Positions 25,336 through 34,316 are shown, numbered from the stretch's first letter. The stretch is DNA of 64,000 nt from Actinomycetota bacterium (GCA_035697485.1 DASSCU010000024.1:62001-126000), one strand, 5' to 3'. The notes: generated from the sequence alone by a model not told the origin. Numbers and translations: made by a program.

Positions 25336-27042
25336 ATGGCGGACCTGGTGGAGATCGTCGAACTCCGGGTGCTGGACGGCCCGAACCTGTACTTCCCGCG
25401 GCCCGCCGTGAAGCTCACGCTCGCGGTGCCCGGATGGCTCCGGGCGACCGAGCCGCGGTTGGCACGCCTCGCCACCGAGATCGATCTCCCCGGCGCGGCC
25501 CGGCCGGGTGCCCGAGACAGCGAGCAACGTCGACGGTTCACGGCGCGCGCGGGGGCGCACGTCGTACGATCGCTCGCCAAGGCGTCGTCGGTGCGCCTCG
25601 CCGTGCGTGGCCGCGCGGGCCCGGGCGAAGACCGCATCGTCATCGCGTTCCCGTGGCGGCGACGTGACGTGGCCGAGGCGCTCGCCCGCCAGGTCGCCGC
25701 CGTGATGGGCGATCTGCTCGGCACCCGTCGATCGTTCGAACGCCTGGTCGCCGACGCCGCCGAAACCATCGCCGACGTCGAACCGGGGCCCGCTCCGACG
25801 GTGGCCGATCCCACGGTCCCGGTGATCGCGGTGACCGGCACGAACGGGAAGACGACCACCGTGCGCCTGCTCGCCCACATCGTGCGAACCGCCGGGTGCA
25901 GCGTGGCGTACTCCTCGACCGACGGCGTCTTCCACGACGGCGAGCTCGTCGAGGCAGGCGACTACTCGGGGTTCGGAGGCGCGCAGATGGCGCTGGGACA
26001 ACCGGGCATCGACATGGCGATCCTCGAGACGGCCCGAGGAGGCATCCTGCTGCGCGGCATCGGCGTATTGCACAACGACGTCTCGGTCGTGACGAACATC
26101 TCCGCCGACCACCTCGGTCTGCACGGCGTCGACACGCTCGACCAGCTCGCCGAGGTCAAGGGCACGATCACGACGATCACGCGTCCCGAGGGGTGGCATG
26201 TGCTGAACGCCGACGATCCGCGCGTGCTCGCGATGCGTCGGCGGGCCGGGGGCCGCCCGTTCATGTGCTCGCTCCATCCGCGGCACCCGGCGTTGCGGGA
26301 GGCCCTCGCCGACGGGGGTCGAGCGCTCACGGTGCTCGATCGCAGCATCGCCGAGCTAGGGCGAGGCGGTTCGAGGAAGCTGGTCGAGCTCGAGCAGGTG
26401 CCGATGACGCTGGCGGGCATCGCGTCGCAGCACGCGCACAACGCGTTGTCTGCCTCGGCCGCCGCGCTCGCGATCGGGCTCCCGCGGAAGTCCGTGGTCG
26501 AGGGCCTGCGGACGTTCCTTCCCGACCCGGAGACCAACCCCGCCCGCGCCAACGTGTACACGCTGGGTGAGCGCATCGTCGTGATCGACTACGCCCACAA
26601 CGAGGCGGGCATCGAGGGCCTCGCCGAGATCGCGCGGGGACTCTGCCCCGAGGGCGCCGAGACGTGGATCGCGTTCGGCACCGCCGGCGATCGCGATGAC
26701 GCGATCCTGCACGGGCTCGGCTACCGAGCGGCCCGGGGCGTCGATCACGTCGTGATCGCGGAGCTCCAGCGCTACCTGCGGGGGCGCGAGGCGGGCGACC
26801 TCGTTCGCCGTCTGCGGGCGGGGGCGGTCGACGGCGGCGCGGCCGAGGTCCCCGCGATGCCCGACGAGATCTCGGCCCTCAGCTACATGCTCGATCGATC
26901 GGGAACCCGCGACGTGCTCGCGATCACCGTGCTCGCCCAGCGACCCGAGATGTTCTCGCTGCTCGACGGTGAGATGGGCGCCCGCCGTGCCGACCCGGAG
27001 ACGGTCCGTCAGCTCGTCCGGCGGGCCCGACGGTCGGCGTGA
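25336..27042 (+). CDS. CphA-like Mur ligase lacking the ATP-grasp domain
   Basis: This 568-residue protein is a paralogue of the cyanophycin synthetase at 29037. Residues 4-130 match the CphA N-domain (VELRVLDGPNLYFPRP; then HVVRSL and IVIAFPWRRRDVAEALA). The roughly 260-residue ATP-grasp (Asp-adding) domain is absent. From residue 160 the Mur-ligase domain follows directly: P-loop VTGTNGKTTTVRLLAH (168-175), AILETARGGILLRG, NISADHLGLHGVDT, VLNADDPRV and VIDYAHNEAG. In CphA this module adds Arg to the beta-carboxylate. The protein could therefore extend or ligate a cyanophycin-like peptide in an unknown way. It appears to lead an operon with a LigD polymerase and a PHP protein. Confidence 0.85.
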   Translation: MADLVEIVELRVLDGPNLYFPRPAVKLTLAVPGWLRATEPRLARLATEIDLPGAARPGARDSEQRRRFTARAGAHVVRSLAKASSVRLAVRGRAGPGEDRIVIAFPWRRRDVAEALARQVAAVMGDLLGTRRSFERLVADAAETIADVEPGPAPTVADPTVPVIAVTGTNGKTTTVRLLAHIVRTAGCSVAYSSTDGVFHDGELVEAGDYSGFGGAQMALGQPGIDMAILETARGGILLRGIGVLHNDVSVVTNISADHLGLHGVDTLDQLAEVKGTITTITRPEGWHVLNADDPRVLAMRRRAGGRPFMCSLHPRHPALREALADGGRALTVLDRSIAELGRGGSRKLVELEQVPMTLAGIASQHAHNALSASAAALAIGLPRKSVVEGLRTFLPDPETNPARANVYTLGERIVVIDYAHNEAGIEGLAEIARGLCPEGAETWIAFGTAGDRDDAILHGLGYRAARGVDHVVIAELQRYLRGREAGDLVRRLRAGAVDGGAAEVPAMPDEISALSYMLDRSGTRDVLAITVLAQRPEMFSLLDGEMGARRADPETVRQLVRRARRSA

Positions 27043-27087
27043 GGAGCCGAGGCATGGAACCCGGCTCGAGCGGGGAAGCCTGAACCC

Positions 27088-27981
27088 ATGCCGTCACGAG
27101 CCCCCTCCGCGGTCGAGGTCACGCGGCCCGACAAGCTGCTGTGGCCCGACCTGGGCATCACGAAGCAGCGCTACGTCGACTACCTCGGCGCCGTCGCGGC
27201 GCACGTGCTCCCATGGCTCCGGGATCGTCCCCTCACGCTCGTGCGTGGGCCCGACGGCGTGCGCGGACCCTCGTACTACCAGAAGCAGATCTCCGGCTAC
27301 GCGCCGCCGTGGATCCGCCGGGTTCGTGTCCCGGCGCCGAGCGCTGGTCGGGATGTCGACCACGTCGTCTGCAACGACGCCGCCACGCTCGCCTGGCTGG
27401 GCAACCAGGCATCGCTCGAGCTGCACATGGCCCCCCTTCGCGCCGATATCCTCGACCGGCTCGACTTGCTCGTCGTCGACATCGACCCACCCGACGGCGC
27501 CTTCCATGCCGCGGTGGAAGTGGCACTGCTCGTGCTCGAAGCGCTCGATGAGCACGGTCTGGGCAGTGGGATCAAGACCACGGGGGGCAAGGGTTTGCAC
27601 GTCGTCGTGCCGTTCGAACGACGCGTCGAGACGGTCGACCTGCGGCGGGCGGCCGCGACGCTGACGGCCGCGGTCACCAGCCGGCGGCCCGACCTTGCGA
27701 CCGACGCGTTCCGCAAGTCCGACCGGGCGGGACGGGTCATGCTCGATCCCTCGCGCAACGGTCCGGGCGCGACGATCGTGGCGCCGTTCTCGCCCCGCGC
27801 CCGGCCAGAGGGCACCGTCTCCTTCCCGGTCGTCGCCGAGGACCTTCCCGACGTACACCCAGACATGTTCACGCTCACCACCGTGCCGGAACAGCTCGAT
27901 GCCGCAGGACCTCGGCACTGGGGCTCCCTGCTCGAGCGTCGGCAGCGCCTGCCCGCCGCGTTGTTCGACCCCGGTCCCTGA
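27088..27981 (+). CDS. Stand-alone LigD-type polymerase/primase domain
   Basis: The 297-residue protein covers just the archaeo-eukaryotic primase-like polymerase domain of LigD: ITKQRYVDYL, RPLTLVRGPDGV, FYQKQ-like SYYQKQISGYAP, metal-binding DIDPPDGAF, KTTGGKGLHVVVPF and HPDMFTLTTVPEQL. It would add ribonucleotides or fill gaps in double-strand break repair by end joining. No Ku and no ATP-dependent ligase domain are in the window, so partners must be elsewhere. The gene starts 45 bases after the Mur ligase and ends six bases before the PHP gene. Confidence 0.92.
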   Translation: MPSRAPSAVEVTRPDKLLWPDLGITKQRYVDYLGAVAAHVLPWLRDRPLTLVRGPDGVRGPSYYQKQISGYAPPWIRRVRVPAPSAGRDVDHVVCNDAATLAWLGNQASLELHMAPLRADILDRLDLLVVDIDPPDGAFHAAVEVALLVLEALDEHGLGSGIKTTGGKGLHVVVPFERRVETVDLRRAAATLTAAVTSRRPDLATDAFRKSDRAGRVMLDPSRNGPGATIVAPFSPRARPEGTVSFPVVAEDLPDVHPDMFTLTTVPEQLDAAGPRHWGSLLERRQRLPAALFDPGP

Positions 27982-27986
27982 TCGCC

Positions 27987-29030
27987 GTGCTCACGAACGG
28001 AGAGATCGGCGAGCTGTTGTGGCGCGCCGGACAAGAGGAGTCGGGGCACCGACGCCGAGCATTGGAGCGAGCGTCACGTTCAGCGAGGTTCTGGCCCGAG
28101 GAGGCGGCCGATCTCGCCGGATCGGATCGATCCCTCACGGAGCTCCGAGCCGTCGGGCCCTGGGTCGCGCACATGATCCACACGTGGCTCGACGACCCGC
28201 CCGAGACGATCGAGCCCGAGCCACAACGGCGCGGGTTCCTCACGTATGCGGAGGTGCGCCGCGCGCTCGATGCCTCCCCCGATTGGGAAGGCCTCCCTCA
28301 CGGCGACCTGCAGGTCCACAGCACCGACAGCGACGGCGCGCTTCCCCTGTCCGAGATGGGCGAGGCCGCGAGAGCACTCGGGCGCACGTTCATCGCGAGC
28401 ACCGACCACTCGAAGAGCCTGCGGATCGCCCACGGCATGGACGAGACCCAGCTCGCCGCCCACAACGAGCTCGTCGACGCCTGCAACGCCGCCGCGGAAG
28501 ACGCTGGCGATCCATTCCGCATCCTGCGGTCGATCGAGATGGACGTGCTCGTTGACGGATCGGGCGACATGGATCCGGCGGCCCTCGAAACGCTCGACGT
28601 CGTGCTCGGAGCCTTCCATACGAAGTTGCGGGAGACGACCGACATGACCGAGCGCTACCTCGCTGCCCTGCGCAATCCGACCGTCCATGTGCTCGCGCAT
28701 CCCGTGGCCCGCATGTACGGCCGACGCGTCGGTTTGCGTGCGGACTGGCCCCACGTCTTCGAGGAAGCCGCCCGACTCGGAAAGGCGGTCGAGATCGACG
28801 CGACACCGGCTCGACAGGACCTGTGTGTGGAGCTCGCGCGCACGGCGGTCTCCTCGGGGGTCCGGTGGTTCTCGATCGGCAGCGACGCCCACACTGCGGG
28901 CGAGCTCGAGTTCCTGCCGTTCGGACTCGCGATCGCAGAGCTGGCCGGCGTTCCTCGCGACCGGGTGCTGAACTACCGCACCCCCGACGAGGTCGTCGCG
29001 TGGGGACGGGAGTTGCGTTCGACTCGCTGA
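27987..29030 (+). CDS. PHP-domain phosphoesterase, PolX C-terminal-like
   Basis: This 347-residue protein with a GTG start has an N-terminal helical segment resembling the hairpin-helix part of PolX. The PHP domain follows: HGDLQVHSTDSDG, IASTDHSKSL, MDVLVDGSGDMD, HVLAHPVARM and WFSIGSDAHTAGEL. All metal-binding His/Asp blocks appear present. Full PolX proteins join this domain to a DNA polymerase beta core, which is missing here; the neighbouring LigD polymerase could supply synthesis. The five-base spacing suggests coupling. A DNA end-processing role is inferred. Confidence 0.86.
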   Translation: MLTNGEIGELLWRAGQEESGHRRRALERASRSARFWPEEAADLAGSDRSLTELRAVGPWVAHMIHTWLDDPPETIEPEPQRRGFLTYAEVRRALDASPDWEGLPHGDLQVHSTDSDGALPLSEMGEAARALGRTFIASTDHSKSLRIAHGMDETQLAAHNELVDACNAAAEDAGDPFRILRSIEMDVLVDGSGDMDPAALETLDVVLGAFHTKLRETTDMTERYLAALRNPTVHVLAHPVARMYGRRVGLRADWPHVFEEAARLGKAVEIDATPARQDLCVELARTAVSSGVRWFSIGSDAHTAGELEFLPFGLAIAELAGVPRDRVLNYRTPDEVVAWGRELRSTR

Positions 29031-29036
29031 CCGGCG

Positions 29037-31802
29037 CTACCGCGCGGCCGACCGACGGTGCTCGATCTCGTCCCAGACTTCGGCGGCGCGGTCGACGCAG
29101 AGCACGACCAGGTCGCCCGGACGGCTGCGGTCGAGCGCGGAACGGCACGCGTCCAGCTCGTCGGTGATCAGCTCGGCCGAGCCGACGCGGGCGCCATGCG
29201 CGCGAGCCTCGTCGATGCCCTGCATCACGAGGGAGCCGGTCTCACCTCGGTCGCGGCCACGCGGGTGCACGTCCTCGCGGACGATCACCTCGTCGAAGTA
29301 GCGGGCCGCGACCCGGCCGAGCTCGCGCATATCCTCGTCGCGGCGGTCCCCGGCAGTGGCCACGACCGCGACACGCAGGTTGGCCGACCATGAGGGCTCA
29401 CCCGGGTGGCTGGGCGGGGGCTCCGAGGTCATGCGCTCGACGAAGTCACCCACCATCTGCAGCCCGGCGGCGTTGTGCGCGTAGTCGAGCAGCACCGTGA
29501 CGCCCCCGAGGTCCACGAGGTTCAAACGTCCCGGCGCCTGGAAGAAGTCGGTCGTGAACGTGCGCAGCCCGTGGCGGACGTCGTGCAGGTGCGCCCCCGA
29601 GACGTGACACGCCGCGACGGCGGCAAGCAGGTTCTGCACGTTCATGCGTGCACGCCCGTCGAACGTGGCCGGGAACTGGTGCGTGTAGCCGACCGGCATC
29701 GTCCTCCGGCCGTCGCGCAATACGATCAGCTCCCCCTTGTCGTCGTGCTGGAGGACCACGGCCTTACGGCCGCGACGCACCCACCGCTCGATCAGCTCGT
29801 GGTCCTCGTGCAACGTGAACAGGATCACGTTCCCCGAGCAGTGCTTGCGCATCTCGAGCACGAGCTCGTCGTCGGCGTTCAACACCGCGAAGCCGTCACG
29901 CGGCACGGCTTCGACGATCACCCGCTTGACGGCGGCGAGCTGCTCGATCGTGTCGATCTCGCGCAGCCCGAGGTGATCGCCCGTCACGTTCAGCACGACC
30001 GCGACGTCGTTCCTGCCGTAGCCGAGGCCCTCGCGCAGGATGCCGCCCCGCGCCACCTCGAAGACCGCGAAGTCCACCCGCGGGTTCTGCAGCACGGTCT
30101 GGGCCGACCGAGGGCCGCTCGCGTCGACGCGCTTCGTGAGCCGGCCGTCGATGTAGATACCGTCGGTCGAGGTCAGTCCGACCTTGTGGCCCATGTTCTT
30201 CATCACGTGCGCGATCATGCGCACGGTCGTCGTCTTGCCGTTGGACCCGGTCACGGCCACGATCGGGATGCGAGAAGGCGAGCCCGCCGGGAACAGCAGG
30301 TCGATCACGGGACGCGCGACGTACTGCGGCTCGCCCTCGGTCGGGTGGGTGTGCATCCGGAAGCCGGGCGCCGCATTGACCTCGACGATCGCGCCGCCCG
30401 CCTCGCGGACCGGCACCGTGATGTCGGGCGCGATGAAGTCGATGCCGGCGACGTCGAGGCCGACGACGCGAGCGGCCTCCTCGGCGATCTCCACGTTGTC
30501 CTCGTGGGCTTCCCATGTGCGGTCGATCGCGCTCCCACCCGTCGACATGTTGCCGGTCGCCGCGAGCAGCACCATCACGTCGGTGTCGGGAATCCCGTCG
30601 AGCTCCTGGCCCTGCGAACGCACCAGTGCCTCGGCGACCTCGTCGATCTTGATGCGTGTGAGCACCTTCTCGTGGCCGATGCCACGACGCGGATCGGTGT
30701 TCGCGGCGGCCACCAGTTCGCGCACCGTGTGCTTCCCGTCGCCGACGACGTGCGCCGGGACGCGTTCGGCGACCGCGACCATGTGCCCGCCGATCACGAG
30801 CAGCCGGTAGTCGCGTCCGCTCACCATGCCCTCGACGACGACCCAGCCACGGCGGCTCTCCTTCAGGGCTCGCGTGAACGCGCCCCGCACGGCTCGCACC
30901 GACGTGAGGTCGAGACCGACCCCGCGGCCGTGGTTGCCGTCGAGCGGCTTCACCACGACCGGGAATCCGATGCGCTTGGCTGCCTCGACGGCCTCGTCGG
31001 CGGTGCGCACGATCTTCCCCGGCGGCACGGGCAGCCCCGCCGACTCGAGCAGCTGCCGGGTGAGCTGCTTGTCCCCCGCGATGTCGACCGCGAGGGCCGA
31101 GGTCTTGGAGGTCATCGTGGCGCGGATGCGCTGTTGGTATTTCCCCTGGCCGAGCTGCACGAGCGACTGGTCGTTGAGCCGGATGTACGGCACGTCGCGG
31201 CTCGCGGCCTCGTCGAGGATCGCCTGGGTCGAGGGACCGAACGCACGGCGCTCGGCGAGCAGGATCAGCCGCTCGAGCTCCTGCTCGAACTCGAAGCCCT
31301 TCTCGGGCTTCACCAGGTGGTTGACGAGACGGACCGCGAAGCGGCCGGCGGCCAGGCCGACCTGCTCCTCCCAGTATCCGAACGTCACGTTGTACTGACC
31401 TGGCGTGCCCGTGCCGCGGGTCTTGCCCCGGTAGACCTGCGCGCCGGACTCCCGCTGCAGCTCGATCGCGATGTGCTCGGCGACGTGTCCGGCCCACGTC
31501 CCTTCCTCGAGCCGCTCGCGGAACCCACCGGCGTGCCCGCGCGAGCACGAATGCTCGCCGACGCCCGGCAGCAGCTCGAGCAGCGTCTCGTTGAAGCCGG
31601 GGATCGTGTTCGAGGGCCAGTGCTCGAGGGAACCGAGATCGACGACGAGCCTGATCGCGGGGTCGTATGAGAAGTAGTTCGGGCCGCGGAAGACCTGCGC
31701 CTGCACGATCTGCAGGTCGGGCTTCGCAGGAGGCGTGGCCGCCGACGGGGGCTTCGCAGCCTTCTTCCTGGCGGACTTCGCCGGCTCCTCGGTCGTCGTC
31801 AC
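29037..31802 (-). CDS. cphA: Cyanophycin synthetase
   Basis: This 921-residue enzyme has all three CphA modules: the N-domain (about 30-165, with FRGPNYFSYDP and FRERLEEGTWAGHVAEHIA), the ATP-grasp domain (about 215-490, with FPVVVKPLDGNHGRGVGLDL and VDFIAPDIT-like GIDFIAPDI) that adds Asp, and the Mur-ligase domain (about 510-900, P-loop VTGSNGKTTT at 518-526) that adds Arg. It polymerises Asp and Arg into the storage polymer cyanophycin. A Lys/Ala-rich N-terminal extension of about 25 residues is unusual. Its GTG overlaps the cyanophycinase stop as GTGA, so synthesis and breakdown genes are co-translated. Confidence 0.95.
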   Translation of the reverse strand: MTTTEEPAKSARKKAAKPPSAATPPAKPDLQIVQAQVFRGPNYFSYDPAIRLVVDLGSLEHWPSNTIPGFNETLLELLPGVGEHSCSRGHAGGFRERLEEGTWAGHVAEHIAIELQRESGAQVYRGKTRGTGTPGQYNVTFGYWEEQVGLAAGRFAVRLVNHLVKPEKGFEFEQELERLILLAERRAFGPSTQAILDEAASRDVPYIRLNDQSLVQLGQGKYQQRIRATMTSKTSALAVDIAGDKQLTRQLLESAGLPVPPGKIVRTADEAVEAAKRIGFPVVVKPLDGNHGRGVGLDLTSVRAVRGAFTRALKESRRGWVVVEGMVSGRDYRLLVIGGHMVAVAERVPAHVVGDGKHTVRELVAAANTDPRRGIGHEKVLTRIKIDEVAEALVRSQGQELDGIPDTDVMVLLAATGNMSTGGSAIDRTWEAHEDNVEIAEEAARVVGLDVAGIDFIAPDITVPVREAGGAIVEVNAAPGFRMHTHPTEGEPQYVARPVIDLLFPAGSPSRIPIVAVTGSNGKTTTVRMIAHVMKNMGHKVGLTSTDGIYIDGRLTKRVDASGPRSAQTVLQNPRVDFAVFEVARGGILREGLGYGRNDVAVVLNVTGDHLGLREIDTIEQLAAVKRVIVEAVPRDGFAVLNADDELVLEMRKHCSGNVILFTLHEDHELIERWVRRGRKAVVLQHDDKGELIVLRDGRRTMPVGYTHQFPATFDGRARMNVQNLLAAVAACHVSGAHLHDVRHGLRTFTTDFFQAPGRLNLVDLGGVTVLLDYAHNAAGLQMVGDFVERMTSEPPPSHPGEPSWSANLRVAVVATAGDRRDEDMRELGRVAARYFDEVIVREDVHPRGRDRGETGSLVMQGIDEARAHGARVGSAELITDELDACRSALDRSRPGDLVVLCVDRAAEVWDEIEHRRSAAR

Positions 31803-32668
31803 TCCGAGGCCTCACGCTCGCTCGGCGCCTCGGCCTCGTCGTGGAACAGCGAACGCGCGCGCAGGTCGAACCAGAAGCCGGAGGGGATCGAGTGCAGTTG
31901 GGCGCCCGAGACCATCATCGGGCGACGCCCTCGCAGTCGGTACGCGTCGGTCTCCATGTGGGAACCGTCGACGACGGTGACGGCACCGCGACCGATCACC
32001 TCCATCGCCTGGTTCGAGTGCACGATCGCGCAGGTGTCCTCGTCGAGGCCGAGGCCGATCAGCGACGGTGATTGGGCGATCGCGGAGAGCAGCCTCCCGA
32101 GCCGCGTGCGCTGCTCGAAGTGCTGGTCGACGATCGTGCCCTCGACGAGGCCGAGGCCGGCGGCCGTCTGCACGTGCCCATGGCGAGGCGTCGCGCCCGG
32201 CTGCCCGAACGCCATCATGTGTGACGCGAGGGCGCTGGCGCCCGCCGAGGTCCCCGCGATCACGGCCCCCCGGTCGTGTGCCAGGTGCAGGCCCTGGTGC
32301 AGCCGGGTTCCCGCCACGATCGAGGTGAGGCGCAGTTGGTTCCCGCCCGTGAGGAACACGCCCGTCGCGTCGGCGAGCTGAGCGGCGGCTTGGGGTTGGT
32401 CGGCCTGCGAACGCTCCTGGGGACGGAGTCCGGTGACGTTCGCGACACCGAGCTCGAGGAACAGCCCCTCGTACAGCTGGAGTGCCTGCTCGCTGATCTC
32501 GGAGGCGGTCGCGACGATCGCGATGCTGGCCTCGGGCCCCCCGGCGAGCTTCACGAATCGCTTGAGGATCTGTCTGCCTCGGAGCTTGTCCTCGGCGCCA
32601 CCGATCAACATGATCGGGCCCGCCCCCCCGAAGGCCGGCGCGAGGTTCGGACGACGACTCTCTGACAT
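31799..32668 (-). CDS. cphB: Cyanophycinase
   Basis: The 289-residue protein is a peptidase S51 member with nucleophile Ser141 in IAGTSAGASALA. Family motifs IMLIGGAEDKL, GVFLTGGNQLRL, VQTAAGLGLV, DQHFEQRTRLGRLL and GLGLDEDTCAIV are present. It cleaves cyanophycin to beta-Asp-Arg dipeptides inside the cell, and no signal peptide is seen. The ATG lies six bases after a TAGACT -10 box, so the cphB-cphA mRNA is probably leaderless. Dipeptide hydrolysis would need an isoaspartyl dipeptidase, which is not in the window. Confidence 0.94.
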   Translation of the reverse strand: MSESRRPNLAPAFGGAGPIMLIGGAEDKLRGRQILKRFVKLAGGPEASIAIVATASEISEQALQLYEGLFLELGVANVTGLRPQERSQADQPQAAAQLADATGVFLTGGNQLRLTSIVAGTRLHQGLHLAHDRGAVIAGTSAGASALASHMMAFGQPGATPRHGHVQTAAGLGLVEGTIVDQHFEQRTRLGRLLSAIAQSPSLIGLGLDEDTCAIVHSNQAMEVIGRGAVTVVDGSHMETDAYRLRGRRPMMVSGAQLHSIPSGFWFDLRARSLFHDEAEAPSEREASE

Positions 32669-32674
32669 CGGCCA

Positions 32675-32680
32675 AGTCTA
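32675..32680 (-). promoter_or_regulatory. -10 box TAGACT of cphB-cphA, leaderless
   Basis: On the minus strand TAGACT ends six bases before the cphB ATG, and no ribosome site is visible. Confidence 0.6.
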
Positions 32681-32764
32681 GACCCGGGAGGCGAGCATCA
32701 GAGCAGGCCGAGGATGCCATCGTTCGGATCAGATGGGAAGGTTGCGCTCGTCGCGACTCGACAA

Positions 32765-32804
32765 GGACCTCCGTGTTCCATCGCAGGTCCCACTACGGAG
32801 GTCC
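32765..32804. terminator. Hairpin downstream of the DoxX gene
   Basis: GGACCTCCGT (32765-32774) and ACGGAGGTCC (32795-32804) are perfect 10-base inverted arms around a 20-base loop, five bases past the DoxX stop. This is likely a terminator for the minus-strand operon, insulating cphBA. Confidence 0.5.
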
Positions 32805-32808
32805 CTGC

Positions 32809-33204
32809 CTAGTCGCCGTGACCGACTCGGCCAGGCATGGCGCTGGTCGACCACAGCGCCCACGCGATCAGCAGCGGCTGGAACACGAGCCGACCCCACC
32901 GTTCCGAGTCGGTGTCCAGTCCGAACGCATCGACACCCGAGACCGCCTGGGAGATGTTCCCGACGAACACGGCCAGCAGGAAGACGGCCAGGAGCCACCC
33001 GACCTTCCGACGCGGACCTCCCTCGGGGGCGAGCGCGAGCGCCACGCCGAGAGCGATCTCCATCACCCCCGTGACCCAGACGATCGCGGTCGGCCACGGA
33101 ACCCACGACGGCACGAGTAGGAGGAACGAGTCGAGCGCCGCGAAGTGTGTGACGCCCGCGATCACCATCAACACCGCCAGCATCCACCGTGCGACCGCCC
33201 TCAC
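32809..33204 (-). CDS. DoxX-family membrane protein
   Basis: This 131-residue protein has four predicted helices (MLAVLMVIAGVTHF, LLLVPSWVPW, AIVWVTGVMEIALGVALAL, VGWLLAVFLLAVFVGNISQAV), as in DoxX/DUF4260-type proteins. The GTG at 33204 is preferred; an ATG seven codons later is possible. It lies 43 bases downstream of the thioredoxin-like protein on the same strand. DoxX proteins are often linked to thiol or quinone redox chemistry, which fits that neighbour, but the activity here is inferred. Confidence 0.75.
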   Translation of the reverse strand: MRAVARWMLAVLMVIAGVTHFAALDSFLLLVPSWVPWPTAIVWVTGVMEIALGVALALAPEGGPRRKVGWLLAVFLLAVFVGNISQAVSGVDAFGLDTDSERWGRLVFQPLLIAWALWSTSAMPGRVGHGD

Positions 33205-33247
33205 CGCCGACCTCGAGCGCTCAGACCGAGTGCGCGTTGCGCGAGCT

Positions 33248-33700
33248 TCACCCGGGCTTGAAGTCCGGGCGTCCGTCGTCGGGGGTCGAGACGACCACGG
33301 GTTTCGCGCCGGTGAGCTCCGCGAGCCCCGAGGCCACCCGGTTGAAGCCGTCCCGGTCCCAGGCGCCCACCGCCTCCACCACCCGTCCGTCCTCACCGAC
33401 GAGGTAGAGCGTCGGCACCGACTCCACCCCGTAGGCGTCGGAGACGGGGTACGGCGGCGCGTCCTCGACCGAGGCGATGCCCATCTCGTACTCCTGGGTG
33501 AACCGAACGAGGTCGGGCTCGGGATCCTGCCCGATGCCGACGACACGTCCGGGAAACGTTCGCTCGAAGTGCCGCATCGTCGGCGCTGCCAACTGGCAGG
33601 TCGGACACGTGACCTTGTAGAAGAAGAGCCCCACCGGGCCGTCGTCGAACTCGACCCCCGGAACCTCGGGCGCCACGTCACCGACCTGCAACGGACTCAT
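33248..33700 (-). CDS. Thioredoxin-like (TlpA/peroxiredoxin-type) protein
   Basis: The 150-residue product has a thioredoxin fold with the redox motif Cys32-Pro-Thr-Cys35 (YKVTCPTCQLAAP), VVGIGQDP, the cis-Pro segment VESVPTLYLVGEDG and a final strand. It has no signal peptide, so it is a cytoplasmic thiol oxidoreductase. The start is the ATG at 33700, six bases after TAGGCT, which excludes the GTG one codon upstream. It probably forms an operon with the DoxX gene. Confidence 0.85.
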   Translation of the reverse strand: MSPLQVGDVAPEVPGVEFDDGPVGLFFYKVTCPTCQLAAPTMRHFERTFPGRVVGIGQDPEPDLVRFTQEYEMGIASVEDAPPYPVSDAYGVESVPTLYLVGEDGRVVEAVGAWDRDGFNRVASGLAELTGAKPVVVSTPDDGRPDFKPG

Positions 33701-33706
33701 CACATC

Positions 33707-33712
33707 AGCCTA
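33707..33712 (-). promoter_or_regulatory. -10 box TAGGCT, leaderless start
   Basis: Minus-strand TAGGCT ends six bases before the ATG at 33700 and decides the start of the thioredoxin-like protein. Confidence 0.55.
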
Positions 33713-33754
33713 CGGCGCAGGCACGTTGTCGGACACGATGGCTCGGCGGACGGA

Positions 33755-33760
33755 TATCCT
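33755..33760 (+). promoter_or_regulatory. -10 box TATCCT for the sixA-like gene
   Basis: TATCCT, followed by the ribosome site GAGGAAGG at 33771, predicts a short leader before the GTG at 33792. Confidence 0.4.
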
Positions 33761-33791
33761 CTCGACATCCGAGGAAGGCGGCGATCGACCG

Positions 33792-34316
33792 GTGCGACAG
33801 GTCTGGCTCTTGCGTCATGCCAAGTCGAGCTGGGACGATCCGAGCCTCCCCGACGAGGACCGGCCGCTGGCCCCCCGAGGGAAACGCGACGCCTCGACGG
33901 TAGCCTCCTACCTCGCATCGGTCGATCCTCCACGGCTCGTGTTGTGCTCGTCCGGCCTCCGGGCACGTCAAACGCTCGCCGCAGTGCTCCCCGCCCTCGG
34001 CTTCCCACTCCAGGTCGCCATCGAGCCCCGGCTCTACACCTTCGAATCGAGCGCGCTGATCGAGCGACTCCGTCGTCTGGACGACGCCAGTTCCTCGGTG
34101 ATGCTCGTCGGTCACAACCCGGCGCTCGAGGAGTTGGCCCGATGGCTCAGCTCGGAGAATGAGCTGCGTGCACGGCTCGACACCAAGTTTCCGACGGCAG
34201 CCGTGGTCACGATCGCCCTTCCCGATGGACCGTGGACGTCGCTGAGTGAAGGCGTCGGCACGCTCACGCGCTTCGTCGTACCGAAGGACCTCGCGCCCGG
34301 AGACCGGCGCGACTGA
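33792..34316 (+). CDS. SixA-type phosphohistidine phosphatase
   Basis: The 174-residue protein is a small histidine phosphatase: catalytic His9 in WLLRHAKSSW, then DEDRPLAPRGKRDA, LCSSGLRARQT, VMLVGHNPALEELA. SixA removes phosphate from histidine phosphotransfer domains in two-component or PTS pathways; the partner is unknown. The GTG at 33792 is chosen because GAGGAAGG lies 11 bases before it and because SixA proteins begin right at this strand. A TTG at 33726 is the upstream alternative. Confidence 0.86.
   Translation: MRQVWLLRHAKSSWDDPSLPDEDRPLAPRGKRDASTVASYLASVDPPRLVLCSSGLRARQTLAAVLPALGFPLQVAIEPRLYTFESSALIERLRRLDDASSSVMLVGHNPALEELARWLSSENELRARLDTKFPTAAVVTIALPDGPWTSLSEGVGTLTRFVVPKDLAPGDRRD

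Noticed and set aside
27082-27091. Third GAACCCATGC, overlapping the LigD polymerase start codon
   Set aside because: There is no matching right arm at 27-28 bases and no GGACC inside, so it is not counted as a copy of the inverted-repeat element.
29406-31670. Very long open frame on the plus strand opposite cphA
   Set aside because: It lies entirely antisense to a complete, motif-rich cyanophycin synthetase and has Arg/His/Asp-rich composition typical of high-G+C shadow frames.
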